A stretch of DNA of 50,952 bases from Plantago elongata (GCA_036897095.1 JAYMSP010000450.1:1-50952), one strand, 5' to 3'; shown: positions 12,097 through 24,882, counted from the first letter of the stretch. Numbers and translations are program-made. The notes: generated by a model from the letters alone, not told the origin.

Positions 12097-15000
12097 ATGG
12101 CGGAACAAACTCTCGCTTCTCTCCGCTCTCTAATGGCGTCACACTCTCCACCTCTCGATTGTTTCGTTGTTCCTTCTGAAGATTATCACCAGGTCCATTC
12201 TTCAATCGCCGATTTATCTAAACTTTTTTTTTTTAATTTTGCTTAATTGAGTGTTTCAAATTCGCTTCGCATATACAATTGAATAGCTGCTGATTTCCAA
12301 TTCTGTAATTTTGAAATTCTGATTTTGATTCGGATTGTTTTGCTTTTATTCGATTAGAGTAATCGGATTGTTTATATGTTTGCGAATTGTTTGAGTTTAG
12401 TGATTTGTGTTAGGTTCTGATTTGGTGGATCATCGTGTGTTGCAGAGTGAGTATGTATCGGCACGGGATAAGAGGCGAGCTTTTGTGTCTGGATTTACTG
12501 GCAGTGCTGGTTTGTTCATTTTACCTATAAATGCTTATCTAATCTAATTATCTTGTTGGTGCATTCCTTAACCGAATCGATAATCGAATGTTGTGTTTTA
12601 ATTCATGGTTATTAAGTTATGAGCAAGGTCAGAGAAAACAATGCAGGATCAAACTTGATCATACAAATGAAACTAATATATATATAGTTTTGATATGGAA
12701 ACTAATCCATTACTTGTTGAAGAGAACTGATTATTGGATGTTGTGTTTTAATTCATGGTTAATTAGGTCAAGTCATGAGCAAGGTCATGGGAAACAATGG
12801 CAGGCTCAAACTTGATCATACAAATGAAACTGAAATATAGATGATTTTGATTGTAAACTAAGTCTATATGAGCAATTTTTTTGCCCTTTCTTTTGAAGGA
12901 AATGAAAATTTTGTTATTTCTGTCACATGGGTCTAGTGACCAATCTTTTCGGAAAATCAGTTTTTGGATCATGCTGGTGGATGAAATTATTGATAACTTG
13001 TCCTTGTAAAGACAAATGAGAAGCAAGGAACTCCTTGTTTCTATTTTGCAAGTTCAGTCTAATTTAGCTCAACGGTTGGCAATGAATAACGCAGCCTTGG
13101 TGTTGGTGATGACTGTTTGGTATGTAAATAGAATTATGAGCCAACTTCTTTTAATTCCTTTCTAAACTTACAATTCATGTAGGTTTAGCGCTTATTACGG
13201 CAAATGAGGCATTGCTGTGGACAGATGGACGGTACTTCTTGCAAGCAGAACAAGAGCTCTCTCATGAGTGGAAAGTCATGCGCATGGGTGAAGACCCAGC
13301 TGTCGATATCTGGATGGCTGATGTGAGTTCTCGTTACCCTGATTTCCGAATCACAATTCTGAGCTGGTGTTTTTATTTATACTCGTTTCCCTCTCCGTTA
13401 ATTGCTCTTTGCACTTTTTTTTCATTAGAAGGATATAATTTGGCAATCTATTCCATTTTTTTCTGCTTGAATGATTTGTATCAGGATGCAATTTGCCTTA
13501 TGACTGTTTGTTTACTGCATTTGTATTCGATCAAGTTCCTCTGCCATGTTAACAATTTCTCTTTTGATTTGCCACTCTAGAATCTTGCAAAAGATGCTAC
13601 TGTTGGTATTGATACATGGTGTGTGTCGGTGGACACAGCAAATCGATGGGAGCGTGCATTTGCTAAGAAGCAACAAAAGTTGATTCCAACGACTACAAAT
13701 TTGGTGGATGAAGTTTGGACAAGTAGGCCACCCCCTGAAATAAACCCAGTTCTTGTTCATCCACTCGAGTTTGCCGGTCGTTCAGTTGAAGATAAACTTA
13801 AGGATTTGAGAGAAAAGCTCGTGAAGGAAAAAGCACGTGCCATCGTTCTTTCTGCATTAGATGAGGTAATATCTCAACCACGTACCTTATTCCGATCACC
13901 TATAGTTTTTTTTGCTATATAGTAAAACTAAAAGGTTCAATCTATATAATGGAGTATCTGTATTGCAGGTTGCATGGCTGTATAATGTTCGTGGGAGTGA
14001 TGTTGCCTACAGTCCGGTTGTTCACGCTTTTGCTATAGTAACTTTAACTTCAGCTTTCTTTTATGTAGAGAGGAGCAAGCTGTCTCCCGAGGTTAGAATT
14101 ATATAGTTAAAGAGAGTACAAAATATCCTTTTTCAAATTCTGTATGATTAATTGTAAAGCTTTACCTTGCATTCTTGAATCTTATAATCTGCAGATAGAC
14201 TCGCACATGGAGAAAAACAATATTGGAGTGCGCGATTATGGCGAAGCTGGCTCAGATGTGGCCTTACTTGCATCTGGCCAACTTGATTCTTGTGAGAATA
14301 AGATGGCAGCGCAAAATAATTCTGCAGAAGGGAGTACAGATGGCCTCATATGGGTTGATCCTACTTCATGCTGCTTTGCGCTGTATTCAAAATTGAAAAT
14401 GGATCAAGTTCTTCTGCAGTCATCACCTTTGGCCCTAGCAAAAGCTCTAAAGGTATCACTCTCTCTTTTTGTATATCTATTAGTTGATCTCTAGATGATG
14501 CTTGGCATATCTGCCGAACCTTTAGCTGATTATTTGACCAAACACCTAGATAATTCTCTTTACTGGTTGTTTTGTTCTTGGTAGACCTCAAGCATTTCTT
14601 GCTTAATGGCACTCATGTTTGTCTGTAAAGTACAACGTCCAGTAGAAAACTTCTGTTACAAGATGAGAAATGTGTTATTGGTTTTTGCTTGTGTTACTAA
14701 GTTAAATTTTCAGCTACTATCCGTCTAAAGGGATAATTTATTATGCCTTCTGATCTTCATATGTAATTTCTCATTATTGTTCTGGATTTTATTGTTGCTG
14801 TTTTGCAATCAAGCTTTCCACATCTTTTTGTATATACTCTGGGCAAACTCCACGGCATTTTGGAAGCATGAATATACATAGGTTTTGAATTCTATGCCCC
14901 AAATCATTCTGTGGTGTCATTTGTTGGGTATGTAGATTTAGATGTAGATGTATATAGCATGTTTCACTATATCTATTGTATTGAAATTTATGAATGATTT

Positions 15001-18000
15001 TCTTCTTCCAATGTACTCCTAGAATCCTGTTGAAATGGAAGGACTGAAGAATTGCCACATCAGAGATGGAGCGGCTGTCGTGCAATATCTTGTTTGGCTG
15101 GACAAACAGGTACATTGGGCATATAGATGTAGATGTATATTATCATATTCCATTAACTGCAGTATGTGAAAATGGTAGCTTTGACATAAGATTCAATTTT
15201 ATTCTCTGGGTGTTACAGCAAGATGTAAATGTAAAGATTCTTTTTTCCGAAGCGTCGGAATGTTCTGTAGTGTTTTTGCTGAAGAATTCTTTTGACTCCA
15301 CTATCATGTTTTGCATCTCAGTGCTTAAATTTGATTTGATTAGTTTTTGAAAGGAAGAACAACTTGCTGACTGAACATAATTTTGATTCTGAATATTTCT
15401 GCATCGGCTAGAATCCATAAAATTTACTTATATACCCAAGTGAACGGGAGAATCTGGAATTAATCATGGTAGGAACTGTTTTTTTTTTTCCAGATCAGAT
15501 AGAGTTTCTGATACGTAATGATTGTACATTTTAAATAATACATGTAATCCCTACTTGTTTCTCTAGCTAATTTTGTAGTTATGCAAGTAGCATTAGAAAT
15601 AACAGAACAATAAACACAAAAACAGAGTAAATATTCTTGTACCTATAGTCATCATGTAAAAACCATAACGATGGAGAAGGTCAGTCTCATTAGAGAAATA
15701 ATATTTTGTTGTTTCTTCAATCTCCAGATGCAGAACAATTATGGGGCTTCTGGGTACTTCGTCGAGAGTGTGGCCAACAAGGACCAACAGTAAGTTTATC
15801 AATCAAGTTGATTTACTCTATGCCATTGTTATTTATCTTTTAGCATCATAAATTCATAATTTAGTTTCTTTGCTTACCTGTGTGCAAGCAATAATTTGCC
15901 TCTATTTTGATGAAATTGATAGGAAAAAGGTAAAGCTAACTGAAGTGTCAGTGAGTGATAAGCTGGAGGAGTTCCGTGCATCTAAAGAGGTATGGCTTAA
16001 TTATGCACTAATAGGAAAAGGATGAATCAGAATCAAGTTGCTCTCCAAGTCTTCACTTTTGCAACTTGAAACAATACTCACTACGTTACAAAGTGTCTGT
16101 TTTCGACTCCCTTCTTTTAACCACACTTGCCCCTGCCCAATGCTTTATCAATGCACACATTTTTAAAATTCAGTGCACTGCATTTGTGTAAATGCTTTCA
16201 TTCTGTGCTTTTATTAAAATGCAATTACATGTTGCCTCCTTTCTTTAGCTTAAAATTTGAGATTAGGCCCCTGCATATGGTTTGTTCTCTCCTTCATTTA
16301 TACTATTTTAGAACCGGACGCTTACTGCATATGATGTGCCCAAATGACCGATTTTTCTGGAACCATGATTGTATTTTGGTTGCTTGCCATAGTTCTAATA
16401 TTCCTATTAATATTCATTGACAGCATTTTAGGGGGTTGAGTTTCCCCACTATCTCATCAGTTGGTTCCAATGGAGCAATTATTCATTATAATCCGGAGGT
16501 CGAAACATGTGCCGAACTGGATCCAAACAGTATGTACCTGTTTGATTCAGGAGCACAGGTATGCCTGCACAACTCGTTTTTTGGTTTCTAGACGTTATTT
16601 TGTTTCCTTTCAATTGCTGCTGATTTCTTGTGTTGATTTTGATTGTTGTCAATGAAGTATCTGGACGGAACAACTGATATTACCCGGACAGTTCATTTTG
16701 GGAAACCTACAGCGCATGAGAAAGCATGCTATACTGCGGTATGTGGTGTCTATTATCATCATTATACACTTGTTGAAGAGACAAGCTTAGAGCTTGTACT
16801 TTCGTTTTTATGAGACAGCATTCCAACACAACATGCTTCACAAACAGCTAAATAAGTAGATCATCCATTCCCTCAGTAACAGCTACACAAGCTTTCTGGA
16901 TAAGATTTTTCACGTTGTTCCTTTAACAGTAACACTTATCTAGGGTGATGTAGTGACAAACTAACGGTCACCATATTAAAGTGTTATCCCTATCTGAAAT
17001 TTTTGGTAAGCTAAGCCAAATTTGGTGGTATTTTCCAGTCAAAAGTTTTGACCGCACTTAGTCTGAGTCTAGAGCACACATTGGATCAATAGGATAACCA
17101 GCCCTGGAATAGACGAATAGTGGTTCCATGATCTAGTCATTTTGCCAAATCCTTATCTTGCTATTTGCTAGAGTGTAAACATAGAAACCATACAATTTCT
17201 GTTCATTCTGCCATCATTGTGTTTTGGTTTATGGCAAATTGGTAAATACTCGTGATAGTTGCATTGTCTTTTTAATTTCTCACTTGGTGATTTAATTTTT
17301 CATTATCCCGACTATTCTAAACAATAGCTTCCAAATATACTGAATTTAGCTAAAAGAAAAGCCCTTCAGTGGTTCAGCCTTCTCTCACTTCTTTTTTAAG
17401 TTTGCTGTTGAGTTGAAAATTGCAACTTGAAATTTGGTGGTCTGACATTGTGTAACTATAGGTCCTCAAGGGTCATATAGGCTTGGGCAATGCTCGATTT
17501 CCAAGTGGAACTACCGGTAAGTATTGATTATCTTTTTTAACCTCCCCTTTACATTGTGATTGAAGATTTTCTTTAGGCTTTGTAGTTTAACATAGTTTTC
17601 TTGCTTCTTTAACAAATCTAGGTCTAGCTTCAGCAAGCTATGTGATGATGTAAATAAATCACTAATGAACCTCTACTGTTTTAAATTTGTTAACAGGTCA
17701 CGTTCTAGATATTCTTGCTCGAATTCCTCTGTGGAAGGATGGGCTTGACTACAGACATGGAACTGGCCATGGAATCGGGTCTTACCTCAATGTTCATGAA
17801 GGTAAGTTTGAGTTACCTTAGATCTTAAAATAAAATATAGTTCTTGTAAGTTGTAACTTGTAACCAACCCATTAATCTTTCCGTGGCCCAAGCTATTATT
17901 GCAAAAATAAGCGAATATAACCAACCATCATTAAGAATTTCATCTTTAGACCAAAAACAAGCAAACATATTTGTGAATTCTTTTGTTTAAAAACAAAAGA

Positions 18001-19101
18001 TCTAAAACAAAAATAAAGATCTACTAAAGTATAAAACTAAACCTTTTGTGTGGGATTTCTAACTATTGTTAGAAATAACTAGAGAAAAATAGTAAAGACC
18101 GAGGCAACTAAGAAAGCAAGTAGTTGTATCATGATCCACTTTTATAACCAGCGTGTGCTGTTGTGTGACTAAATATCTGGCATACTATAAGTCTATAACA
18201 TGTAAAAAAATACAGGGATGACAATGCTTCCTTCTTGGGATGCGGAGTTTATTACATATTGATTCTCAGACATGGAACAATTGGAAACATGAAATAACCT
18301 TGCCTCACGCTCTTGTATTCCATATTAATCTTCATCTTGTGTAAATGGCCAAACCTGTAAACAAAGGAGGCCTTCTGTTATATATTTACGTTTCATAAAC
18401 CATGTGTATGATGTTCATACATTGAATTATTTTTAGAATGTAACCAAGTTCGGATTTTAGAGGTTTCAATGGATATTTTGAAGGCATGATTCAAAAAACT
18501 AATTTATGCTCTAATTTTGACAGGACCCCATCATATTAGTTTCAGGCCGGCTGCTACCCTTGTTGCATTACAACCTTCCATGACAGTAACGGATGGTAAT
18601 AGTTTGTTAGCATTCCACTATTATTTTTTTCTTATTAAAAGTACGGTGAAAAGGCTAAATTAGGTAGACGGTAAAAGGAATGTCATCTCTTTCCCTTCAC
18701 TGTCCCTGATGTTTGATTTATGACTTTTATCTCCCAGAACCTGGATATTATGAGGATGGCAACTTCGGTATAAGATTGGAGAATGTACTTGTCATAAAAG
18801 AGGCTGAGACTAAGTTCAATTTTGGCGACAAGGGTTACTTGACATTTGAACATATAACATGGGTAAAGTATTCTGATTTTTTGCTGAAAGACATTTCCAT
18901 CCATATTTACTTTGGGCTAATATTGATCTACTATTGCAGGCGCCATATCAGAGAAAGTTGATGGACGTGAGCCGCCTAGTCCCAGAAGAAATTGAATGGT
19001 TGAATAATTACCATTCAAGGTGCAGGGAGATCCTCACGCCATATATGGATGCCAAGGAGATGGAATGGTTGAAGAAAGCTACAGAGCCTATTGTCACTTA
19101 A
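12097..19101 (+). CDS. APP1: Xaa-Pro aminopeptidase P (M24B), 16 exons
   Basis: Cytosolic-type aminopeptidase P removes an N-terminal residue preceding proline. My exons: 12097-12192, 12446-12509, 13183-13322, 13581-13865, 13969-14091, 14195-14452, 15023-15109, 15728-15789, 15923-15989, 16424-16558, 16658-16738, 17462-17516, 17697-17801, 18524-18595, 18738-18862 and 18940-19101. All junctions are GT-AG and phases agree, giving 638 residues, close to the Arabidopsis APP1 length as I recall it. The start [20 protein letters not shown] matches the family start. The creatinase-like N half precedes the pita-bread catalytic domain. All five metal ligands are present: D435 (DSGAQ), D446 (DGTTD), H509 (GTGHG), E544 (DEPGYYEDG) and E558 (RLENV). 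Spacing of the first three matches human XPNPEP1. No organelle transit peptide is evident. Family and model are highly secure; individual junctions are unconfirmed by transcripts. Confidence 0.95.
12588..12838. repeat. Tandem duplication inside APP1 intron 2
   Basis: A block of about 100 bases beginning atgttgtgttttaattcatgg (12588) recurs at 12738. Both contain gagcaaggtc, aaacaatg and cttgatcatacaaatgaaact. Divergence of several percent and small indels indicate an event that is not very recent. It produces the misleading 75-residue frame at 12588-12815. Confidence 0.8.
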
Positions 19102-19533
19102 GTAATTTATTGATATCCAAAGCAACATATTGAACTTGGGGATTTAATCATCGTTCTCTACTCTTTCTAGTCTTAGCTCTAAGATTGATATGGTTTCTAG
19201 CTTCTGCCCAATTATCATCAAATATTCAGCAGAAAGAAACATGAAATAATAAGATAAGAGTAAAAAAAAAGTTTTATGCAACACATGAGTTTTTATTTTC
19301 TTTTATTTTTCGTCTGACACTCTGACCCTCCATAAGTAAATTGATGTGTTCTGTTGTGTATATAATGTGATAAAATAACTTAAAATTATGAATAGTCGTC
19401 TATCTTATTGAAGTAATTATGATATATTTTGAATTTTTGAATGCCTAATTTCATGAAAGGTTATCGAGCTTCTTGTGTGCATAATTCATCTTTTTCATGC
19501 CATTTGAGTAATTGTCTTCTCATTTATCTTCGT

Positions 19534-19700
19534 TTTTTTAATGGTAATTAAATTTATTAATACCAAATAAAGTTACAATTTACAAGGGATGCCCTTTAGC
19601 GATACAAAACACACAACCAAAAGCAAGTACATGTACAGATGGTAGCCTCCCACCTATGATTTTGAGCAAGCTTAGAACCAAGTTGTAGGGGGCAATGGTT
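19534..19700 (-). mobile_element. Possible LINE 3' fragment
   Basis: Read on the minus strand, the segment ends ...GGTATTAATAAATTTAATTACCATTAAAAAAACG, resembling a LINE tail with an A-run. It starts about 430 bases after the APP1 stop. No protein homology survives. Confidence 0.3.
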
Positions 19701-19779
19701 ACCTGTCACGCCAAATACTTTCAATTTTTCAAACATTTACTTTGGACGATACACATCGATATTTTATTATTTTGTTTTT

Positions 19780-19806
19780 TAAAACAATAAAGGTGACTCG
19801 AACCCT
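19780..19806 (-). mobile_element. SINE fragment, family of 20835 and 26980
   Basis: Only the B-box end remains: on the minus strand GGGTTCGAGTCACCTTTATTG followed by an A-rich stretch. It is the same B-box-plus-tail sequence found at 20835-20912 and 26980-27063. Confidence 0.45.
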
Positions 19807-20834
19807 TAAATTGTGCGTGGTCAGTTGCCCCCTCTCAAGTTTTACTTTTTTTATTACATATCTTGAAAATCATAATTTGCCCCAGCTAAAAATTAATATT
19901 GCCACCTCAAAGTTTCCTTCTAACATAATAATGAATCATCTTTGAGCAACTTTCGCGAGATATATACCATTTCTCGTAGAAATAATATTATCATATTTTC
20001 AATTACAAACATATCACATGTTTATAAATGTATGTATTGTAAATTCATTTTACTATGCTAACACAAGGTGTTTGTATGAAATATGTGATGTTCATCGGGT
20101 ATCGCTGAAATATAATATCTTACATAAAATTTGTAACGGTTGAATCGTCATAGAGGTTACATATACAATTTTTCAATAAGTATTTTAAAATTTTATTTTT
20201 GATTTTATATACAACTTACATATGTATTTCATTTACAGTTTAAGTTTCTTATTTTGATTCTTGAAACGAATGGAGCTAAGTTAAAAAACGACCTATGTAC
20301 AAGTGCACACAAAATTGTAAAATAAACTTTAACCCGAATCTGCATAATGTACTATTTGAAATATTTGTCCCCCGTAACTATAATTATTGGCTTCGTCCCT
20401 GGTTAGAGGTGAGTGCATCGATCTCTTACAGAACATCTTTTATCTAGTCTGAGGAAATGCCAGATATTCCCATGGCCAAGTTTCAACAATTGATTGTCTA
20501 GGGGGTTTTTATTCCTCTCTTAGCTCGAGGCCATTACGTTTTTCATCAACCATTAGCTCTTCAAACTGACGAAGCTTGTACAATTCGTGCGGTTGTCCAT
20601 CAAGAAGGTCGGAGCAAATTCTTGTGTTTCTCCGGTTTAATTTTTACATTTATAGTGTTGACATTGAATTTTCTTGTGCTGGTCTATTTTGCTGGGCAAT
20701 AGGGTGTTAGCTAGTTCTTTTACGAATTTGATTTTACCTTATGTTCCACAAAGTAATTTGGTAGCGGATAATCAATCTAACTCGCTGTGTGGTTCGTGTT
20801 TGAGTTCTTATATTGGATGTATTTTTCTTTTTCT

Positions 20835-20912
20835 TAAACAGGTAAAGGTGACTCGAATCTCCAACCTATTGGTTGAATTTGAAGCGTCTTACCAACTGAG
20901 CTGCGTCCGAAC
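20835..20912 (-). mobile_element. tRNA-derived SINE copy
   Basis: On the minus strand a tRNA-like head reads GCAGCTCAGTTGGTAAGACG (A-box region). It is followed about 30 bases later by GATTCGAGTCACCTTTACC (B-box region) and an A-rich run. The same order, with GCAACTCAATTGGTAAGACG, occurs at 26980-27063 on the plus strand. No foldable complete tRNA is present. Confidence 0.6.
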
Positions 20913-22420
20913 TCTAACTTATTTACTTTTTTATGTATTTATTTAATAGAGAAGTACATAAATAGTCCACTTTATGTAGTGGGCTTACATATAAAAACTC
21001 TTTTAAAAAAACTATTACATTTTTATCTTTTAGAGCCTCAATTTCTCCCCATCACAACATGACTTTCTATGAATGTCCCTCATTCATTTATCTTTTGCAC
21101 AAATGAACCACTCTAAGAAAGTTTTGTAAAAATGACCACTCTGTTTTTTTTAGCTCTAATTCCTCCCAACTACAACATGATTTCCTATTCATGTTCCGCT
21201 TTTCTTTTTCTCCAAGTCTCCCATATTTCTGTATATACGAAATTCATTTATTCTTCATTCTTTTCAGATTTTTCTCTTCTTCTCTCGTATTTTTTCTCTC
21301 TCGATAATATTATTTTACTCGCTTTTCATGTTTTAAAATGTATTTTTTACAATTCTCACCATGGATTTCATTGTCTCTCTCCCACGTTCAATGTTTTTAC
21401 CCATGCTTTTGGCATAAAATATGGTTTAGCCTTATTTTTTATCTTCTCGATATCGATTGAACTATTTAATTATGAGCACTCCCCTATTTTTACATGTTTA
21501 TGTTGAAACTACTATTGTTGACGGTGAAACTAATAACCAAAATTTATGCTCTTGAAACTAGCTTGGCTTTCTTTTGAAACTAATGAAACCAACATTTATA
21601 CTTCTGAAATTAAGTTTCTTATGAAACTAATTTTTGAAAATCGATTTTTGTTGTTTTGAAACTATCTTTTGTGTTTTTGAAACTAGGTTTTGTGAACATA
21701 AACTAGATTTTTTTTTGTTCTGAAACTAGCTTTTATGAGTTCCTGAAACTAACTTTCATGTTTTTTAAACTAGCTTTTGTGAACATGAAACTAGTTTTTT
21801 TGATGTTCTCAAATATAACAGTTAGTTGCAAACATGTTCGTGTTAGTTTTAGGATTTTTGTGAATATGAAACTAAATTTTTTTGTTCAGAAACTAATATA
21901 AAATATCATGAAACTAGGTTTTGTGATTTGAAACTAGTTTTTGTGTAATTGAAACTAGCTTTTGTGAACCTGAAATTAATTTTTGTTATTCTGAAACTAG
22001 CTTTTGTGAATATGAAACTAATACAAAAAATCATGAAATTAGGTTTTGTGAATCTGAAACTAGCTTTTGCGAATATGAAACTAAATTTTGTTAACATGAA
22101 ATTATAGGTTTTTGTTGTTTTGAAACTAGCTTTTGAGAATATGAAACTAATACAAAACATCATGAAACTAGGTATTGTGGTTTTGAAACTAGTTTTTGTA
22201 TTATTGAAACTAGCTTTTTTGAACCTGAAATTAATTTTTTGTTGAATAGAAACTAGCTTTTTGTGAATATGAAATTAATACAAAAGATTATGAAACTAGG
22301 TTTTGTGAAGCTAGCTTTTCTGAATATAAAACTAGTACAAAATAGTATGAAATTAGCTTTAACCATCATGAAACTAGCTCAATGAACCTGACACTAGTAC
22401 TTTTCTTTTGCTGAATCTAG

Positions 22421-23500
22421 CATTGTAGTCCCGATAATGCTTCATTAGGATTTAAGACGGGTATCCTAAACCCTAATTAAGACCGTATCGCCTGTGGGAG
22501 TTTTCAAATTTAGTGGTTTTTTAGGGTTCATCATTCCCTTTATGATTTTAGAACTATAAAACTAGGTTTTAAGTCCATGAAACTAGCTTGTGTGGGCTTG
22601 AAACTTAGGGTTTATACCCATGAAACTAGCTTTAATCATTATGAAATTAGCTCAATAAACCTGAAACTAGCATTGTAGCTCCGAGAAACGCTTAATTAGG
22701 GTTTTAGGGTTCTAAACCCTAAACCCTAATTAAGACCGTAGCCCTCTGAGAGAGTTTTCAAATCTAGTGGTTTTTGTAAGGTTCACCAATCCCTTTAGGG
22801 TTTTGAAACTATGAAATTGGATTTTGAGTCCATAAAATTAGCGTGGGTGAGCATCAAACTAGGGTTTTATAACCATGAAACTAGTATTTATGCACATGAA
22901 ACTAGCTTTAATCATCATGAAACTAGTTCAATGAACCTTAAGCTAGTACTTTTCTTTTGCTGAAATTAGCAATGTAGTCCCGAGAAACATTTAATTAGGG
23001 TTTAGGATCTATACCGTTCTCAACCCTAAACCCTAATTAAGATCGTAGCTTCCGGAGTGAGTATTCAAATTCAGTGGGTTTTTAAGGGTTCACCATTCTC
23101 TTTAAGGTTTTAGAACTATGAAACTAGGTTTTGAGTCCATGAAACTAACTTGTGTGGGCATGAAACTAGGTTTATACCTATGAAGCTAGTATTAATCATC
23201 ATGAAACTAACTTTAATCTTCATGAAACTAGATCAATGAACCTAAAACTAGTACTTTTCTTTTGCTGAAACTAGCATTGTAGTCCCGAGAAACGCTTAAT
23301 TAGGGTTTAGGGTTGAGGACGGGTACAGGGTATGTACCCGTCCTCAACCCTAAACCCTAATTAAGATCATATATTCGGGAGGGAGTTTTCAAATTCAGTG
23401 ATTTTTTTAAGGTTCACCATTCCTTTTAGGATTTTAGAACTACGAAACTAGGTTTTGAGTCCATTTAATTAACTTCAATTCACATTAAACTAATAAATGT
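22421..23500. repeat. Higher-order repeat, four units of about 250-305 bp
   Basis: Units start at cattgtagtcccgagaaac-like sequence at 22421, 22671, 22970 and 23275 (periods 250, 299 and 305). Each has the same order: a palindrome built on AATTAGGGTTTAGGG / CCCTAAACCCTAATT, then aagaYcgta, agttttcaaattYagtg, a tttaaggttcaccattcc block, ttttgaaactatgaaactagg, and several GAAACTAG variants. The TTTAGGG motif equals the plant telomere repeat unit. Confidence 0.85.
23295..23365. repeat. Perfect 32-bp-arm palindrome with telomere-like motif
   Basis: The left arm 23295-23326 and right arm 23334-23365 are exact reverse complements around a 7-base loop (agggtat). Arms contain TTAGGGTTTAGGG and GAGGACGGGTAC. 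The palindromes of the three earlier units (near 22441, 22689 and 22988) keep the outer arms but have shorter or mismatched centres. Confidence 0.95.
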
Positions 23501-23920
23501 TGTGTGATGGTACTTCAAACTAACTTTAGTGTAGTTGAAACTAGCTTTTGTATCCATGAAATTAGAATTTTGGTTTTGAAATTAGCTTTTGCAAATATAA
23601 AATTAGTTTTTGTATTTTTAAAACTAGTTTTTTTGAACATAATATATTGAATTTTTGTTGTTCTAAAACTAGCTGTATGAGTTTCGAAATTAAATGATGC
23701 TGAAACTAGTACAAATGATGATGAAGCTAATACTTTTTATAGAAAAGAACATAAAGATGCCACATTGTGTAGTGAGATTACATATAAGACCTCATTTAAA
23801 AAACTATTACAAATACAAGAAAAACGAGTGAAATAATCTGATCGAGATGAAAGAAAAATGCGAGAGAAGAAGAGAAAAATCTGGAAACAACGAAGAACAA
23901 ATGTATTTCGTATATACAGA

Positions 23921-24026
23921 AGTATGGTAGATTTGGAGGAAAATAAATTATGAGTATTAGTAGAAAATCACGTTGTATGGTAGACTTGGAGGAAAATAAA
24001 TTATGAGTATTAGTAGAAAATCATGT
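23921..24026. repeat. 53-bp tandem duplication in the right arm
   Basis: Two adjacent units (23921-23973, 23974-24026) beginning tatggtaga(t/c)ttggagg differ at about two bases. The left arm carries only one equivalent, so the duplication arose in the right arm after the arms diverged. Confidence 0.85.
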
Positions 24027-24262
24027 TGTAGTTGAGAGAAATTAGGGTTAAAAAAAATGGAATGACTGTTTTTTAAGAATTTCTTAGAGTGGTTCATTTG
24101 TGCAAGGGAGAAAGGTAGGAAGGCCATTCATGGAAAGTCATGTTCAATTGGAAGAAATTAAGGGCTCTAAAAAATAAATTGGTCTTATATGTAATTGTTT
24201 TAGAGACCCATACTTATATGTAATATAGTTGTTATTAAGTGATTTATATATTTAATTCTCCC

Positions 24263-24882
24263 TTTATTTAACCCCCCGATGAATATACTCACACCGTCTT
24301 AAACTCAACTTTCAATTTTCGGTTTTGGTCCCTTTTAAACTCTCCTGCTTTATTCATATTTTTTCTACTTTATCAACATTATTTCATATTTTATTTACTC
24401 TATTTTATACTTTATTGACTATATATTTAATATTATCCTTTTTATTTAAGATTTATATTAAAATGAATGTTAATTTGATTTCGGAATTGAGTGAGTATGT
24501 ATTGCTCCTTTAAAGAATAGTAAAGTTGAAGGAATGTCTTAAATAAGATGAGGTAGATAAATGTATTGTGTTAATCGCCAAAGATGATTGAGCACTTAAA
24601 AAAAATAAAAATCCAACAACCTATAATACCGGAGGATTCGGTCACGTCTTAAACGACTTGGGCAGCAAAATCGAACGGATGTTTCTCAACCCGATATTTT
24701 GTTAGTTATATTCTTTGACTGCTCTGATAATTTGCATTTCTTAAAATGGTGGTTGTTGGTCAAATCGCCCATCTCGCAGATCATCTTTACCTACCAAACA
24801 AACGCTGACTAATGGTTAGCTCCTTGCTACTACTTTCCAACAAGCCGCCATAAAAATCCCACCTCTTTTGGCATTCAACTTC
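24263..24882. other. Upstream region of MFS copy 1
   Basis: 620 bases between the foldback-like element and the MFS1 start codon. No TATA box stands out. The 62-residue frame at 24325-24513 is F/L/I-rich and unsupported. Confidence 0.4.

Larger units (their letters stand above)
21505..23733. repeat. GAAACTAG short-repeat array
   Basis: The core of the foldback-like element consists of well over fifty variants of TGAAACTAG separated by about 10-25 bases, often as gaaactagcttttgtgaa. The apparent minus-strand 85-residue frame (21906-22163) is simply this repeat translated (recurring KASF). From about 22421 a higher-order unit is superimposed. Confidence 0.9.
20938..24271. mobile_element. Foldback/Mutator-like element with long inverted ends
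   Basis: The element runs 20947-24262 between two copies of TTTATTTAA (20938-20946 and 24263-24271), a 9-bp duplication as in Mutator and foldback elements. The left arm (20947 to about 21340) matches the inverse of the right arm (about 23830-24262) in long blocks: tttttagagcc, acatgactttc, gcacaaatgaaccactctaa, acaacatgatttnctat, ctgtatatacgaaat and cagatttttctcttcttctc. Extreme ends (TAGAGAA / GGGAGAA inward) agree only partly, and the putative duplication is AT-rich, so the boundary is less certain than the arms. The core is repeat DNA. There is no transposase, so it is non-autonomous. The frame at 21132-21506 lies within the left arm and core and looks like chance. Confidence 0.75.

Noticed and set aside
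13212-13580. 122-residue frame treated as a complete protein
   Set aside because: Its first 37 residues are APP1 exon 3; the rest is intron read-through after the GT at 13323.
21132-21506. 124-residue hydrophobic plus-strand frame
   Set aside because: It runs from the inverted arm into the repeat core. F/L/S richness reflects the pyrimidine-rich arm, and the mirrored right arm does not preserve it.
21906-22163. Minus-strand 85-residue frame with repeated KASF-like units
   Set aside because: It is the GAAACTAG array read in one frame; the periodicity comes from the DNA repeat and there is no start context or homology.
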